A stretch of DNA of 64,000 nucleotides from Cytobacillus praedii. Lineage in GTDB: Bacteria; Bacillota; Bacilli; Bacillales; Cytobacillaceae. Below are positions 53,689-62,281 of this stretch, one piece after another; position 1 is the first letter of the stretch, and every line of letters begins with the position of its first letter. A program made the position numbers and the translations under genes. The DNA lies in the NCBI RefSeq assembly GCF_001439605.1, contig NZ_LMBX01000009.1, positions 1 to 64,000 of the forward strand. Direction: 5' to 3'. A model generated the notes under the pieces. That model was not told the origin of the DNA and made no database searches. It was given only the letters and a program-made list of their open reading frames with translations.

Positions 53689-54264
53689 CTATACGCTCTC
53701 CTTTAGTGTATACTCCTTTTTAGTTAGCTTGCCATCTTCCTCTACAAAGTCATTTTCAAGGTTCGCAAATGACTTTTCAAAAATTTCCATAAAGTCATCA
53801 CCGTATATGTTTCTGACAATCGCCATGATTTCAATAATGTCAGGGAATTTTCCATATAGGTCCCGCAATGGCTTTGCACCCGTATAGGCAGCGTTTTGAT
53901 CAGGATCATAAGTCTCCATAAGACTTAGTAAAATATTTTCTCCTTCAGGAGTCAGTTCGATATACGTATTTCTCTTGTCGCTTTCCTTTTTTGAAAATTT
54001 AAGTAAGCCCCGTTCCTCAAGCTTTTTTGAAAAGTTAAATGCTGTTGACACATGCATAACCCCGAATTTGGCCACATCAGAAATGGATGCTCCTTTTAAA
54101 TGGTAGGAAATCCATAAAATATGATGTTCATTAATATTTAAATCATACGGTTTAATCCATTGCTGCCAATCCTTCTCAATCGTCTTCCAAAGTGCTTTAC
54201 TTAATTGAGCAATCCTTTGACTAAAGATCATGGCTTCCTTTATAGAATATAATTTCTCATTCAT
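53689..54264 (-). CDS. hpr: MarR-type transition-state regulator Hpr (ScoC)
   Basis: From ATG 54264, 8 nt after AAGGTGAT, the protein has 191 residues. The MarR-type winged helix covers about residues 35-125: [60 protein letters not shown]. The long C-terminal helical part is specific to Hpr. In B. subtilis Hpr represses protease and peptide-transport genes in the transition to stationary phase. Confidence 0.95.
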   Translation of the reverse strand: MNEKLYSIKEAMIFSQRIAQLSKALWKTIEKDWQQWIKPYDLNINEHHILWISYHLKGASISDVAKFGVMHVSTAFNFSKKLEERGLLKFSKKESDKRNTYIELTPEGENILLSLMETYDPDQNAAYTGAKPLRDLYGKFPDIIEIMAIVRNIYGDDFMEIFEKSFANLENDFVEEDGKLTKKEYTLKESV

Positions 54265-54503
54265 ATTCAAAAATCACCTTCTTTTTAAGTGTCTAATAAC
54301 ATTATGCCAATAAAACAAAAATTAATAAAGATATAAATTTACAAAATTTTTAGAAATTGATTAATATAATGATTTTCATTACGAGTAAAAATGGAAATAG
54401 GGTTAATACATAAAAGGGGATTGGTTAGAATTTACTCAACAAAATTAATCTCCCTCTCTGACTGTTTCACTTTATTAATATATTTGTTTTCGGCTTGAAA
54501 AGG

Positions 54504-54540
54504 AAAAATCCTTCTTTTTTTTATAAAAGTAAGGATTTTT
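54504..54540 (-). terminator. yhaH terminator
   Basis: AAAAATCCTT and AAGGATTTTT pair over a 17-nt loop. The 54265-54569 gap holds nothing else that I can support. Confidence 0.65.
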
Positions 54541-54569
54541 TTTAGTGAAAGCGTTAAATGATTAAATTT

Positions 54570-54932
54570 TTAGGCTTTCTTGATATTCATATTTTTTTCA
54601 AGCTCATGGATGGCGATTTCAATGGCTTGTAATTCTTTCTGCAATTCTTGCTGATGAGGGCGTATATCGGCCTTCCATTTATTAATGGAGCTCTTGACAT
54701 CAGTTGAAAAAGCCAGAATTTCTTTCTTGCCTTCTTTTGACGCGAGAATCGTCGCATCCTTTACACGCATTAATTTCTTATTTAATTCAATTATTTGATT
54801 CTGTATGCAATCTTTTTTTTCTTGGATTTTCTGTCGGGTGTCTCTGCCAGAAGTCGGCGTGGATAATAAAGTGCTTATTCCTGCTACTGCCCCTCCAATA
54901 AAAAATCCAATGAGCAATGATTTTACTTTCAT
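54570..54932 (-). CDS. yhaH: YtxH-domain protein YhaH
   Basis: A 120-residue protein with a glycine-rich N-terminal membrane helix (LLIGFFIGGAVAGISTLLSTP), the TPTSGRDTRQKIQEK motif of YtxH-type proteins, and a long charged coiled coil. Matches YhaH in length and position. Function unknown; related proteins are general-stress or cell-envelope associated. Confidence 0.88.
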   Translation of the reverse strand: MKVKSLLIGFFIGGAVAGISTLLSTPTSGRDTRQKIQEKKDCIQNQIIELNKKLMRVKDATILASKEGKKEILAFSTDVKSSINKWKADIRPHQQELQKELQAIEIAIHELEKNMNIKKA

Positions 54933-55137
54933 AATTCTTCACCTCTCATGTTCTGCTTATATAGATTTTACTACAAAGGATAGAAAAATCCTTCATTTAA
55001 ATGTGAAGGTTTTTCATAAATACTATGTAACCTATTAAAATGATAACATGTGGAAAGTTCATATATAAAAGAAAACAAGCATACATTTTAATAATTGTAC
55101 AAAAGCTGAATTCAAAAGAAAAGGGGTGGGGACCGAA

Positions 55138-55329
55138 ATGTCAGGGTTAACTGCAGGCATCTTTACAATCGGGGCTTTACTAATCTCCGGAGGTGTACAT
55201 TTCTATCTAGCGATAAAGAGACCCGTCGTATACCCTCCTAAATATATACTAAGAAGGAGAGCTGCCGCTTTGGCAGCAGGGGGAATCGGATTGTTGCTTA
55301 TTGGGGTGATTATGCATAGCTTTAAATGA
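55138..55329 (+). CDS. Small two-helix membrane protein
   Basis: From ATG 55138 behind GGGGTGGGG, a 63-residue protein: GLTAGIFTIGALLISGGVHFYLA helix, basic turn (KYILRRRAAA) and LAAGGIGLLLIGVIMHSF helix. Family not recognised. Located between yhaH and trpP. Confidence 0.72.
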   Translation: MSGLTAGIFTIGALLISGGVHFYLAIKRPVVYPPKYILRRRAAALAAGGIGLLLIGVIMHSFK

Positions 55330-55333
55330 AAAC

Positions 55334-55357
55334 AAAAAACCCGCAGAGGCGGGTTTT
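55334..55357. terminator. Bidirectional terminator
   Basis: AAAACCCGC and GCGGGTTTT pair over AGAG, between two convergent genes. Confidence 0.85.
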
Positions 55358-55361
55358 ATTA

Positions 55362-55898
55362 TTATTGCTTTGCAGCAACTGTTGATTGATTTGTAAGCTT
55401 CGTCCGTTTCATAATGGATTGTGCAATCGGATATAGAATAGCCATTGTGATTGTGTTGACAATGGTTGCTGGCAGGACCACTGCGCCAAATAATGCAGCA
55501 AATGGACCAGGCAAACCTACAATGAAATATGCTGATGTTAAAAAGACAATCCCAGAAATCAGTGTTCCAATAGCCGTTAGAACAGAAGCGCTTATAATGG
55601 ATTGATGGAACTTTTTTAATAAAAGGAAAAGCCCGAAGAAGATTGCTGCAGTAATTGGTTTATCAATGATGTTTGGGAATAGACCGCCAGGGAAGGTAGT
55701 TGTTAGCCCTGAGATAAGCCCTGTTGCTAATGATAGAAGTAATACACTTTTTCGATCAGGGAAAAGGATAATGCCTAAAAACATCATCGTTAACATCATA
55801 TCTGGCTTCATTCCAGCACCAAAGCCTGGCATAACTGCATGCAATACCGCTCCCATTCCCACTAAAAGGGAAAGGGCAACAAGATTTTTCGTATTCAT
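55362..55898 (-). CDS. trpP: Tryptophan transporter TrpP
   Basis: The 178-residue membrane protein has five to six helices (LVALSLLVGMGAVLHAVMPGFGAGMKPDMMLTMMFLGII, GGLFPNIIDKPITAAIFF, PATIVNTITMAILYPIAQSI), the layout of TrpP (YhaG). It imports tryptophan. A TRAP triplet array covers its ribosome site, as in B. subtilis, so translation should be blocked when tryptophan is plentiful. Confidence 0.93.
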   Translation of the reverse strand: MNTKNLVALSLLVGMGAVLHAVMPGFGAGMKPDMMLTMMFLGIILFPDRKSVLLLSLATGLISGLTTTFPGGLFPNIIDKPITAAIFFGLFLLLKKFHQSIISASVLTAIGTLISGIVFLTSAYFIVGLPGPFAALFGAVVLPATIVNTITMAILYPIAQSIMKRTKLTNQSTVAAKQ

Positions 55899-55900
55899 TT

Positions 55901-55928
55901 CTCATCTCTCCTATTCTCGTCTCAACTA
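55901..55928 (-). promoter_or_regulatory. TRAP-binding site over the trpP ribosome site
   Basis: Read on the minus strand: TAG-tt-GAG-ac-GAG-aa-TAG-ga-GAG-at-GAG-aa-ATG. Six GAG/UAG triplets are separated by exactly 2 nt and overlap the AGGAGAG ribosome site. This is the RNA target of tryptophan-activated TRAP (MtrB). Confidence 0.9.
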
Positions 55929-56019
55929 ATTTTTGTTCCTCCTGCAGTGCGCTCTATGCCTGCAGCGAAAAACTTGTAATAATTATAACATAAAACAGCT
56001 GAAAAAGAAGAAGTAATTT

Positions 56020-57099
56020 TCAGTTATATTTCCTGAATTTTTTCATGAATTCTGCTAGCTGAATGACATGTTCTACTGGCATCGCATTGTAAATGGAAGC
56101 ACGGCATCCGCCAACAGAACGGTGACCATTTAGACCAATAAAGCCTTCTTCTTTTACCTGATGGAGAAAGCTTTTTGCTGTTTCATCATCAGTAAGGTTA
56201 AAGGTTACATTCATTTTGGATCTGCTTTCCTTTTCCGAATGCCCTAAATAAAATCCTTCACTGCAATCAATGGCATCGTATAGGATCTTTGCCTTCTCTA
56301 TATTTCTTTTTTCAATAACCGATATACCGCCTAACTCCTTTGCCCATTCGAGCACAAGCTTCAGTAGATAGATTGCAAGTGTCGGCGGTGTGTTATAAAG
56401 CGAGTTATGGTCTGCATAAGTGTTGTAATTAAGCATAGTCGGTAAATGATTGCCTGATCTTGAAAGAAGCTCCTTTTGAATGATAACGACAGTTACGCCA
56501 GATGGGCCCAGATTTTTTTGTGCGCCAGCATAAATAATTCCAAAGTTTTCGATCGTTAACTTTCTGCTTAATAGATCACTAGACATATCGGCAATTAATG
56601 GAATCCCTATATTTCCAGGGAACTGCTGCCATTGTGTGCCGTAAATGGTATTATTGCTTGTTAAATGAAGATAAGCTGCATCTTCTGATACCTCTATATT
56701 TTCTGCAGGAATAGATTGATATTGCTGATGTTTGCTTGACGCAGAAATGAATGTATTCCCAACCTTTTCCGCTTCCTTCAGTGCTTTTTCAGCCCATACA
56801 CCAGTTAATATATAGTTGCCTGTTTTCCCTTCTGTGAGGAGGTTCATAGGAACCATTGAAAACTGAAGGCTTGCTCCGCCTTGAAGGAAGAGTACCTCAT
56901 AGCTGTCTGGGATGGATAGAAGCTCCCGCAATAACAATTTGGCTTGTTCGTGAATGGTTTCATATTCCTTGCTGCGATGACTTAGCTCCATGACAGCCAT
57001 GCCAGTATGATTAAAATTAAGCCAGTTCTTTTCTGCCTCTCTTAATACCGTTTCCGGTAAAACAGCGGGACCTGCGTTGAAATTAAGTGCTCGATTCAT
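56020..57099 (-). CDS. serC: Phosphoserine aminotransferase
   Basis: The 359-residue PLP enzyme shows NFNAGPAVLPETVLREAE, HRSKEYETIHEQA, FLQGGASLQFSM, the PLP lysine segment YAGAQKNLGPSGVTVVII (lysine at about 194) and GLNGHRSVGGCRASIYNAMP. It converts 3-phosphohydroxypyruvate and glutamate to phosphoserine in serine synthesis. GGGAGGG precedes ATG. A weak hairpin (CTGAAAA/TTTTCAG) overlaps its 3' end. Confidence 0.95.
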   Translation of the reverse strand: MNRALNFNAGPAVLPETVLREAEKNWLNFNHTGMAVMELSHRSKEYETIHEQAKLLLRELLSIPDSYEVLFLQGGASLQFSMVPMNLLTEGKTGNYILTGVWAEKALKEAEKVGNTFISASSKHQQYQSIPAENIEVSEDAAYLHLTSNNTIYGTQWQQFPGNIGIPLIADMSSDLLSRKLTIENFGIIYAGAQKNLGPSGVTVVIIQKELLSRSGNHLPTMLNYNTYADHNSLYNTPPTLAIYLLKLVLEWAKELGGISVIEKRNIEKAKILYDAIDCSEGFYLGHSEKESRSKMNVTFNLTDDETAKSFLHQVKEEGFIGLNGHRSVGGCRASIYNAMPVEHVIQLAEFMKKFRKYN

Positions 57100-57465
57100 C
57101 CATTTTCCCTCCCAAATTATCTGTCATACTGTAATGAAATAAAGATATTCCTATGGTAACAAATTAAAGGTATTTGTACATAACTAATTATGAATATTTT
57201 GAAAAATAAAATAAAAAGACACGCAGCAAATTTGAGCACCTTTCTTTTTTTGATTTGGGAAAAAGACATTACCTGCATAAGATAACAGGAATCTCTCCTT
57301 ATTGATCTAATGTAACATGGAAATTGAATTAAAAATGGTTTCAAGAAGATCGTCGTATAAGCTTATCTTTTTTTCCCTATTTGAAAGCACAATTGGTCCA
57401 AAATTTATAGTGATAATTTTTTCTGAATGGGTAAAAAATAATATTTAAGAAAGGAGTGCTTGCGA
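57100..57465. other. Divergent intergenic region serC/cupredoxin
   Basis: AT-rich, 365 bp. A short hairpin CCTGCATAAGATAACAGG lies near 57272, but no T-box, riboswitch or gene can be supported. Confidence 0.45.
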
Positions 57466-57855
57466 ATGTTTGTAAAAAAATGTTTAACAGGATTGGTAGT
57501 TTTGCTTGCGATACTCGTGTGTGTAAACACAGCAGGGTCTCTTGGCGTATATGCCGAATCCGGAGTGGGAACACAGCCAGCGGAGAAGGTGAAAGAGCTT
57601 GAGGTCGAGTTGAATGATGATTACTTTAGTCCGAAAGCGATTACTATTTCAAACGGAAAACCGACAATGCTGATATTGAAAAACAAAGGGAAGAAAGAAC
57701 ACACCTTCACAGTGGAAAAGCTCGGTATTGACGTTGAAATCCAGCAAGGAAAAGAAAAGACCATTACCGTTAAACCAAACCAGCCAGGTACATTTGAATT
57801 AATATGCCGGTATCATTTCCAGGAAGGTATGGTTGGAAAAGTAGTAGTTGAATAG
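57466..57855 (+). CDS. Secreted cupredoxin-domain protein
   Basis: From ATG 57466, 9 nt after AAGGAG, the protein has 129 residues with a signal peptide (FVKKCLTGLVVLLAILVCVNTAGSLGVYA). The mature part is a single cupredoxin fold: ELNDDYFSPKAITISNGKPTMLILKNKGKKEHTFTV and LICRYHFQEGMVGKVVVE. The histidine of KKEHTF and the C-xx-H-xxxx-M set at the end are the classic type 1 copper ligands. Probably an extracellular electron carrier or copper-binding protein. Confidence 0.88.
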   Translation: MFVKKCLTGLVVLLAILVCVNTAGSLGVYAESGVGTQPAEKVKELEVELNDDYFSPKAITISNGKPTMLILKNKGKKEHTFTVEKLGIDVEIQQGKEKTITVKPNQPGTFELICRYHFQEGMVGKVVVE

Positions 57856-57865
57856 CAAGAAGGAT

Positions 57866-57897
57866 AAAAAGGGAGCTGCAACAGAAGCTCCCTTTTT
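57866..57897. terminator. Terminator after the cupredoxin gene
   Basis: AAAAAGGGAGCT and AGCTCCCTTTTT pair over an 8-nt loop; usable from both sides. Confidence 0.88.
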
Positions 57898-57920
57898 ATT
57901 ATTTTTATCTGTGTCTGGAA

Positions 57921-59354
57921 TCACGGGATAATTTCAAAAATAGTCCCTTGGTTAAAATCTGTCACTTTCATAGAACCATAAACACCTAAATAAAGTGTGG
58001 ACTGATTCAGATTCGATCCCAAACTAACATAATAAGCGGACTTGGACCCAAAATGATAATCGGTTTGAATAACACTAAAATCATTTAGTTTACAATCTGT
58101 TCTTATTCTAGTATACGCTAAAACCCCTCTTGCCGGTGACCGAGATTCCTCCTTTCGAGCAAGATCGGTAAACACAACACTTCCGGTTAAACCGGAGATT
58201 CTATTTCCCATATAGGCTTGCACGCCAGTAAGTGCAGTTCCTCCAAATTTATCGGGTCTTTGATCTTTATGGAAATAACTAGTTAAAGGCTGAATGCGCC
58301 TTATCGAAGTTCTAATTGCTTCATTGTAATAAGCAGCTATTTTTTCATCTAAAGACGAATTTTCAGAGCAGCCCCCTATAATTGAAGTAGGAAAAATACC
58401 TTCCCATCCTCGCCAGCCGAAGTTAATAAATCCTTCTTGGTCCATTTCATATTTCATTAAAAAAGCTTGAACAAGTTGGGTAACAGGTATCGGCTTATAA
58501 TGAACAAATGAAAAAATCGATTCGACCAAATCCTGTCCGACATTTCCTGCATATTTGATATATTGATTAGAATATCTTTGAAATGAAATGCCCGGTATAT
58601 TCCGAACCCCTTTGGCAATTACCGTAAGTGTTTCCTGAATTGGCACGGGAAGTTCATGAAACCGTGTGACTATTGGCGGATTCTGGATAAATGTATTTTT
58701 AGCTACATCAATCTCTATTATTTTCCCGGCGATTTCTATATCATTCTGGCTTAAATTGAATGGATCATAGCCTGCTCCACCGTCTCCGGTTGTTAAAATA
58801 AGTTTTCCTGTTTCAGGTGAAAAGTTTAAGCTATTAACACCATTATGATTAAAAAATGGTCTTCTTAAGTTTAGTAATGTCCGTTGCTTTTGGGGTTGAC
58901 CATTTAATGGTAGAATCCATTCTTCCACAGTATCAATATGATTATATTGAGTTTCTCTATTTATCCACCTTCTGTTTAATGTTTTTGGATCACAGGGGTT
59001 AGGTGAAAAAGATTCAGGAAGAGCACTCGGACCTTGTGTTCCAGCTACTGAATAATGAAGATAAAACAGACCGTTATAATAAAATTCTGGATGAAACGCT
59101 AGCCCTAGTAATCCCCGTTCATCATATCCCCCACCCGAAACACCTGCTTCTGAAGTACCTAGTTTTATGATTCGCGGGCGAATATCTAAAAATGTCCGTA
59201 AACTTCCGTCTCTTATGTAAAAAATCTCCCCAACTTGGGTTGCAATAAATAAGGCTTCTTTTGAGTCACCTGGGAGTACAGCTGTTTTCAAAACGGTCGG
59301 CAAATTTATCCTGCTTACAATGGGCTGTAAACGAACCTTAACTTTTTCCAACAA
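57921..59354 (-). CDS. Glucose/sorbosone dehydrogenase-type beta-propeller protein
   Basis: The 477-residue product has a PQQ-type six-bladed propeller of the GSDH family: VLPGDSKEALFIATQVGEIFYI, GYDERGLLGLAFHPEFYYNGLFYLHYS, NHNGVNSLNFSPETGKLILTTGDGGAG, IIEIDVAKN, KGVRNIPGISFQRY and INFGWRGWEG. Translation starts at TTG 59354 behind AAGGAGTG. No signal peptide is visible although relatives are extracellular. It is larger than typical soluble members because of loop insertions. Substrate and PQQ use are not shown. Confidence 0.82.
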   Translation of the reverse strand: MLEKVKVRLQPIVSRINLPTVLKTAVLPGDSKEALFIATQVGEIFYIRDGSLRTFLDIRPRIIKLGTSEAGVSGGGYDERGLLGLAFHPEFYYNGLFYLHYSVAGTQGPSALPESFSPNPCDPKTLNRRWINRETQYNHIDTVEEWILPLNGQPQKQRTLLNLRRPFFNHNGVNSLNFSPETGKLILTTGDGGAGYDPFNLSQNDIEIAGKIIEIDVAKNTFIQNPPIVTRFHELPVPIQETLTVIAKGVRNIPGISFQRYSNQYIKYAGNVGQDLVESIFSFVHYKPIPVTQLVQAFLMKYEMDQEGFINFGWRGWEGIFPTSIIGGCSENSSLDEKIAAYYNEAIRTSIRRIQPLTSYFHKDQRPDKFGGTALTGVQAYMGNRISGLTGSVVFTDLARKEESRSPARGVLAYTRIRTDCKLNDFSVIQTDYHFGSKSAYYVSLGSNLNQSTLYLGVYGSMKVTDFNQGTIFEIIP

Positions 59355-59701
59355 ACTTTCACACTCCTTCTCAGTTTTCTTATAAAAGCATATGAACGGA
59401 ACAGTTTTATTAATACCAATTAAGGGCTGTGGAATCTGCTAGGGATATGAACATGTTTCCCTTCAGTGTTGGAGGAATGGCAGCAATATAAATAGTACGA
59501 TGATTTTTAAATCACGGTCCAAGATCGGGAGCTTTCATTATGGAAGCTTTTCATTTGGTGTTAACAAGTAGTTTGCTTTCATAGGAAGGATAAGTATTAT
59601 TAATCGAGAATATATATTTAGCTTTACTCATAGAGGGAGTTAACTTTGATGTATTTTGGTTATGAAGAATGAGCAGTAAACTAAAAGGAGTCCGTTAAGT
59701 A
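59355..59701. other. Intergenic region with a terminator-like hairpin
   Basis: A GCTTTC-ATTAT-GGAAGC hairpin followed by TTTTCATTT lies at about 59532-59553 on the plus strand without a clear gene before it. A 14-codon frame near 59449 is too short and lacks a ribosome site. Confidence 0.45.
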
Positions 59702-60052
59702 ATGAGTGTGATGAAAAAAATTAGAGAAGAGTATGTCATTTGGCATGCAAATCGTATTAAATTTCCAGTGTTTGGTTCAGGTACTATCATTAGAAAAAAA
59801 GTTATTTTTTCAGGAAAAGTACAAAAAGTAGGATTTCGCTTAGAAATCCATTGTATTGCTCAAAGGATGAAAGTAACGGGATGGGTGAAAAATGTAGAAG
59901 ATGGAAGTGTTGAAGCTGAAATACAAGGGGAGGAATCTAAAATTAATTTTCTGGTTCATTGCATGCAGTCATTGAAACGGGCATCTGTAAAAAAAGTGAT
60001 CATGATTGATGCACCTATTAAGGATGATGAAGATTTTACAATAGTGAGATAG
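59702..60052 (+). CDS. Acylphosphatase-domain protein with N-terminal extension
   Basis: The 116-residue protein has about 30 basic N-terminal residues, then an acylphosphatase fold (residues about 32-116). The phosphate loop reads GKVQKVGFR rather than GxVQGVGFR; the catalytic arginine is present, and the catalytic asparagine lies in GWVKNVEDGSVE. It would hydrolyse acyl phosphates. GGAG lies upstream of ATG. The extension and the Gly-to-Lys change are unusual. Confidence 0.85.
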   Translation: MSVMKKIREEYVIWHANRIKFPVFGSGTIIRKKVIFSGKVQKVGFRLEIHCIAQRMKVTGWVKNVEDGSVEAEIQGEESKINFLVHCMQSLKRASVKKVIMIDAPIKDDEDFTIVR

Positions 60053-60088
60053 TACACCCTACAGTCAAAATTCCTATTGGATAAAAAA

Positions 60089-60130
60089 ATAAACCGTCAT
60101 TTTGAACTTTTTTCAAAATAACGGTTTATT
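60089..60130. terminator. Bidirectional terminator
   Basis: AATAAACCGTCATTTTGA and TCAAAATAACGGTTTATT pair with one mismatch. Confidence 0.85.
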
Positions 60131-60177
60131 CGCTGTCCCATGTAATCAACCTTGTTTTAAGCTGAGTTTAAATAATA

Positions 60178-60597
60178 TTAGATATGTTTTTTGATCCCGT
60201 CAGCAATTTCTTGCAAGTCAGAAGGTGTATAATCGAATTGGTGAGATTTCCAAACTGCACCAAATCCATCACCGCTGCCATATCTAGGAATCAGGTGCAT
60301 ATGATAATGGAAAACAGTTTGTCCAGCTTGTTCCCCAGTGTTTGTAATGACATTCATCCCAATGGGGTTAAACTGTTCCTTGATTGCGTTAGCTATTTGC
60401 GGGACAACCTCAAAAATATTCCGTGCCGCTTCTGAACTTAAATCATAAATATTTTCATTATGTATTTTTGGAATAATTAAGGTATGACCTTTTGTTATTT
60501 GGCTAATATCGAGAAAAGCCATAACATGTTCGTTTTCAAAAACCTTGGATGAAGGGATGTCACCATTTACTATTTTACAAAAAATACAATCGCCCAT
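60178..60597 (-). CDS. hit: HIT-family nucleotide hydrolase Hit
   Basis: From ATG 60597 behind GGAG the protein has 139 residues. Zinc cysteines in DCIFCKIV, SSKVFENEHVMAFLDI, and the histidine triad HYHMHLIPRY. HIT proteins cleave nucleoside phosphoramidates or dinucleoside polyphosphates. It is divergent from the ecs operon, as in B. subtilis. Confidence 0.93.
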   Translation of the reverse strand: MGDCIFCKIVNGDIPSSKVFENEHVMAFLDISQITKGHTLIIPKIHNENIYDLSSEAARNIFEVVPQIANAIKEQFNPIGMNVITNTGEQAGQTVFHYHMHLIPRYGSGDGFGAVWKSHQFDYTPSDLQEIADGIKKHI

Positions 60598-60682
60598 TTG
60601 AAACAACTCCTGTATGTACTATTTTCCATTATCTTATCATATCTAAAGGCTGTTTTCACAAACATTGGTGTTAAATAAAATG

Positions 60683-60890
60683 TAGCTGGTAGGGGATGAT
60701 TTGCGTTCCAGGGTGAGCTGCGACCCGCGAAGATAGGCAATGTGCCTCTTCAACGCTAACGCTCCTGTGGGTGCTCATCTTTCCTATACTTCCCGCAGGA
60801 CGTTGAATAAGCTTCTTGAATGAGCACTGCACGAAGGAATGAGGAAGCATTTTCAAGAATCTCGAACCCTTGCCGCTCCAATCAAAATTT
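60683..60890. repeat. Dispersed GC-richer repeat
   Basis: About 200 bp with TGCGTTCCAGGGTGAGCTGC at the left and CTTGCCGCTCCAATCAAAAT at the right, and inner segments AACGCTCCTGTGGGTGCTCA and CTTCCCGCAGGACG. This is the pattern of a widespread Bacillaceae intergenic repeat that ends in CGCTCCAATCAA. Composition differs from the flanks. Confidence 0.65.
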
Positions 60891-60965
60891 TTTGCCTGAA
60901 GTGGTCATCACATAACTTGAGCAATAACTGCTAGCTTTTAGAAAAGCCTATCTAAAGAAGGTTAA

Positions 60966-60994
60966 AAGGCAGGATCCGCGTGGAATCCTGCCTT
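60966..60994. other. Strong hairpin without T tract
   Basis: AAGGCAGGAT and ATCCTGCCTT form a perfect 10-bp stem around CCGCGTGGA; no T run follows, so it is not a typical terminator. Confidence 0.6.
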
Positions 60995-61044
60995 CGTGAA
61001 GGGGAATGCTTCTTAAATGACGTTTCTACTTCAGGTTATTCCCT

Positions 61045-61345
61045 TTGATAAACACCTCATTTATGAATGATTGTGTTTACTTCTAGAGACTTTCGATCTT
61101 TGTTCAAGCTGACCATCCCCTAATCTTTATAAGTTTTACAACGTATAAAGCAGGTCATTGTCTTTTACAAACACCTCATTTCAAAGTGAATGCTAGACCA
61201 CCAACGGGTTAGGCGATCAGAACGCTAGATCTTCGGTTCATTTAGCAACATTGCCCAATGCAACCATCCCCTTAGATTTTAAACGTATGGAAGCGATTCA
61301 TGGAAGTGAATTTAGCTGTCTGCGACAGACACCTCATTTCAAGTT
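61045..61345. repeat. Degenerate repeat before ecsA
   Basis: ACACCTCATTT occurs at 61052, 61171 and 61329, and ACCATCCCC at 61112 and 61263, in the same order and about 151-158 bp apart. This suggests two old copies of an approximately 155-bp unit plus a partial one. No gene is supported between 60900 and 61540. Confidence 0.55.
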
Positions 61346-61540
61346 TTGATAATTCTTTAGGTTATCAAATGACTTGTTCCCCTTCATAGATTAGAATACC
61401 CGGTATCAGATTTCATATACATTATTTAAAAAAAGATCTAAAAAAGTTTGATCAACCTATATAAATTCTTCCTCCAGATTGGACAAGGGGATGCAGCGTT
61501 TCTTACAATAGAAGAAGAAAATTAGGGAAGGACGTTGGAT

Positions 61541-62281
61541 ATGGCTCTTTTGCAAATAGAAAATGTAACGGGTGGCTATACAAGAAATCCTGTGTTGAAG
61601 GATGTTTCTTTTGAAGTAAAGGAAAAAGAAATCGTCGGCTTAATCGGCTTAAATGGGGCTGGGAAGAGTACGACTATTAAGCATGTTATTGGACTGATGG
61701 AGCCGCATAGCGGAGAAATTACTATTAATGGGAATGCGTTTCATAAAGATAAGGAGGCGTATCGAAGACAATTCACCTTTGTGCCAGAAACACCGATTCT
61801 TTATGATGAACTGACGCTTAAAGAACATTTAGAGTTAACGGCGATGGCTTATGGGCTAAAGCCTTCTGAATATAAGGAACGGATGGAAAGATTGTTAAAG
61901 GAATTTCGTATGGAAAAAAGGCTGAAATGGTTTCCTGCCCATTTTTCTAAGGGAATGAAACAGAAGGTAATGATAATGTGTGCTTTTTTAGTACAGCCAT
62001 CATTATATATTGTTGACGAGCCTTTTGTCGGACTTGATCCACTGGGGATTCAATCCTTGCTGGACCTGATGAAAAAGATGAAAGAAAATGGGGCAGGTAT
62101 TTTAATGTCGACCCATATATTGGCAACAGCTGAAAGATATTGTGACAGATTTGTTATTTTACATGAAGGCAAAGTGCGTGCAAAAGGGACATTGGCTGAA
62201 TTACGAGAACAATTTTCGATGCCGGAAGCGACATTGGATGATATCTATATTCAACTCACAAAGGAAGAAGATTATGTTTGA
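61541..62281 (+). CDS. ecsA: ABC transporter ATP-binding protein EcsA
   Basis: From ATG 61541 the protein has 246 residues: Walker A GLIGLNGAGKSTT, FSKGMKQK signature, Walker B LYIVDEPFVGLDPLG, STHILATAERYCD. The segment LKWFPAHFSKGMKQKVMIMC is nearly invariant in EcsA proteins. EcsAB is needed for secretion and intramembrane proteolysis by RasP in B. subtilis. A TTG at 61535 is an alternative start. Confidence 0.95.
   Translation: MALLQIENVTGGYTRNPVLKDVSFEVKEKEIVGLIGLNGAGKSTTIKHVIGLMEPHSGEITINGNAFHKDKEAYRRQFTFVPETPILYDELTLKEHLELTAMAYGLKPSEYKERMERLLKEFRMEKRLKWFPAHFSKGMKQKVMIMCAFLVQPSLYIVDEPFVGLDPLGIQSLLDLMKKMKENGAGILMSTHILATAERYCDRFVILHEGKVRAKGTLAELREQFSMPEATLDDIYIQLTKEEDYV

Noticed and set aside
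54370-54384. Fur-box-like TGATTTTCATTA upstream of hpr
   Set aside because: Too many mismatches to the 7-1-7 consensus, and no iron-related gene nearby.
57100-57465. T-box or other leader RNA upstream of serC
   Set aside because: No GGUGG-type T-box core or specifier loop, and no terminator/antiterminator pair was found.
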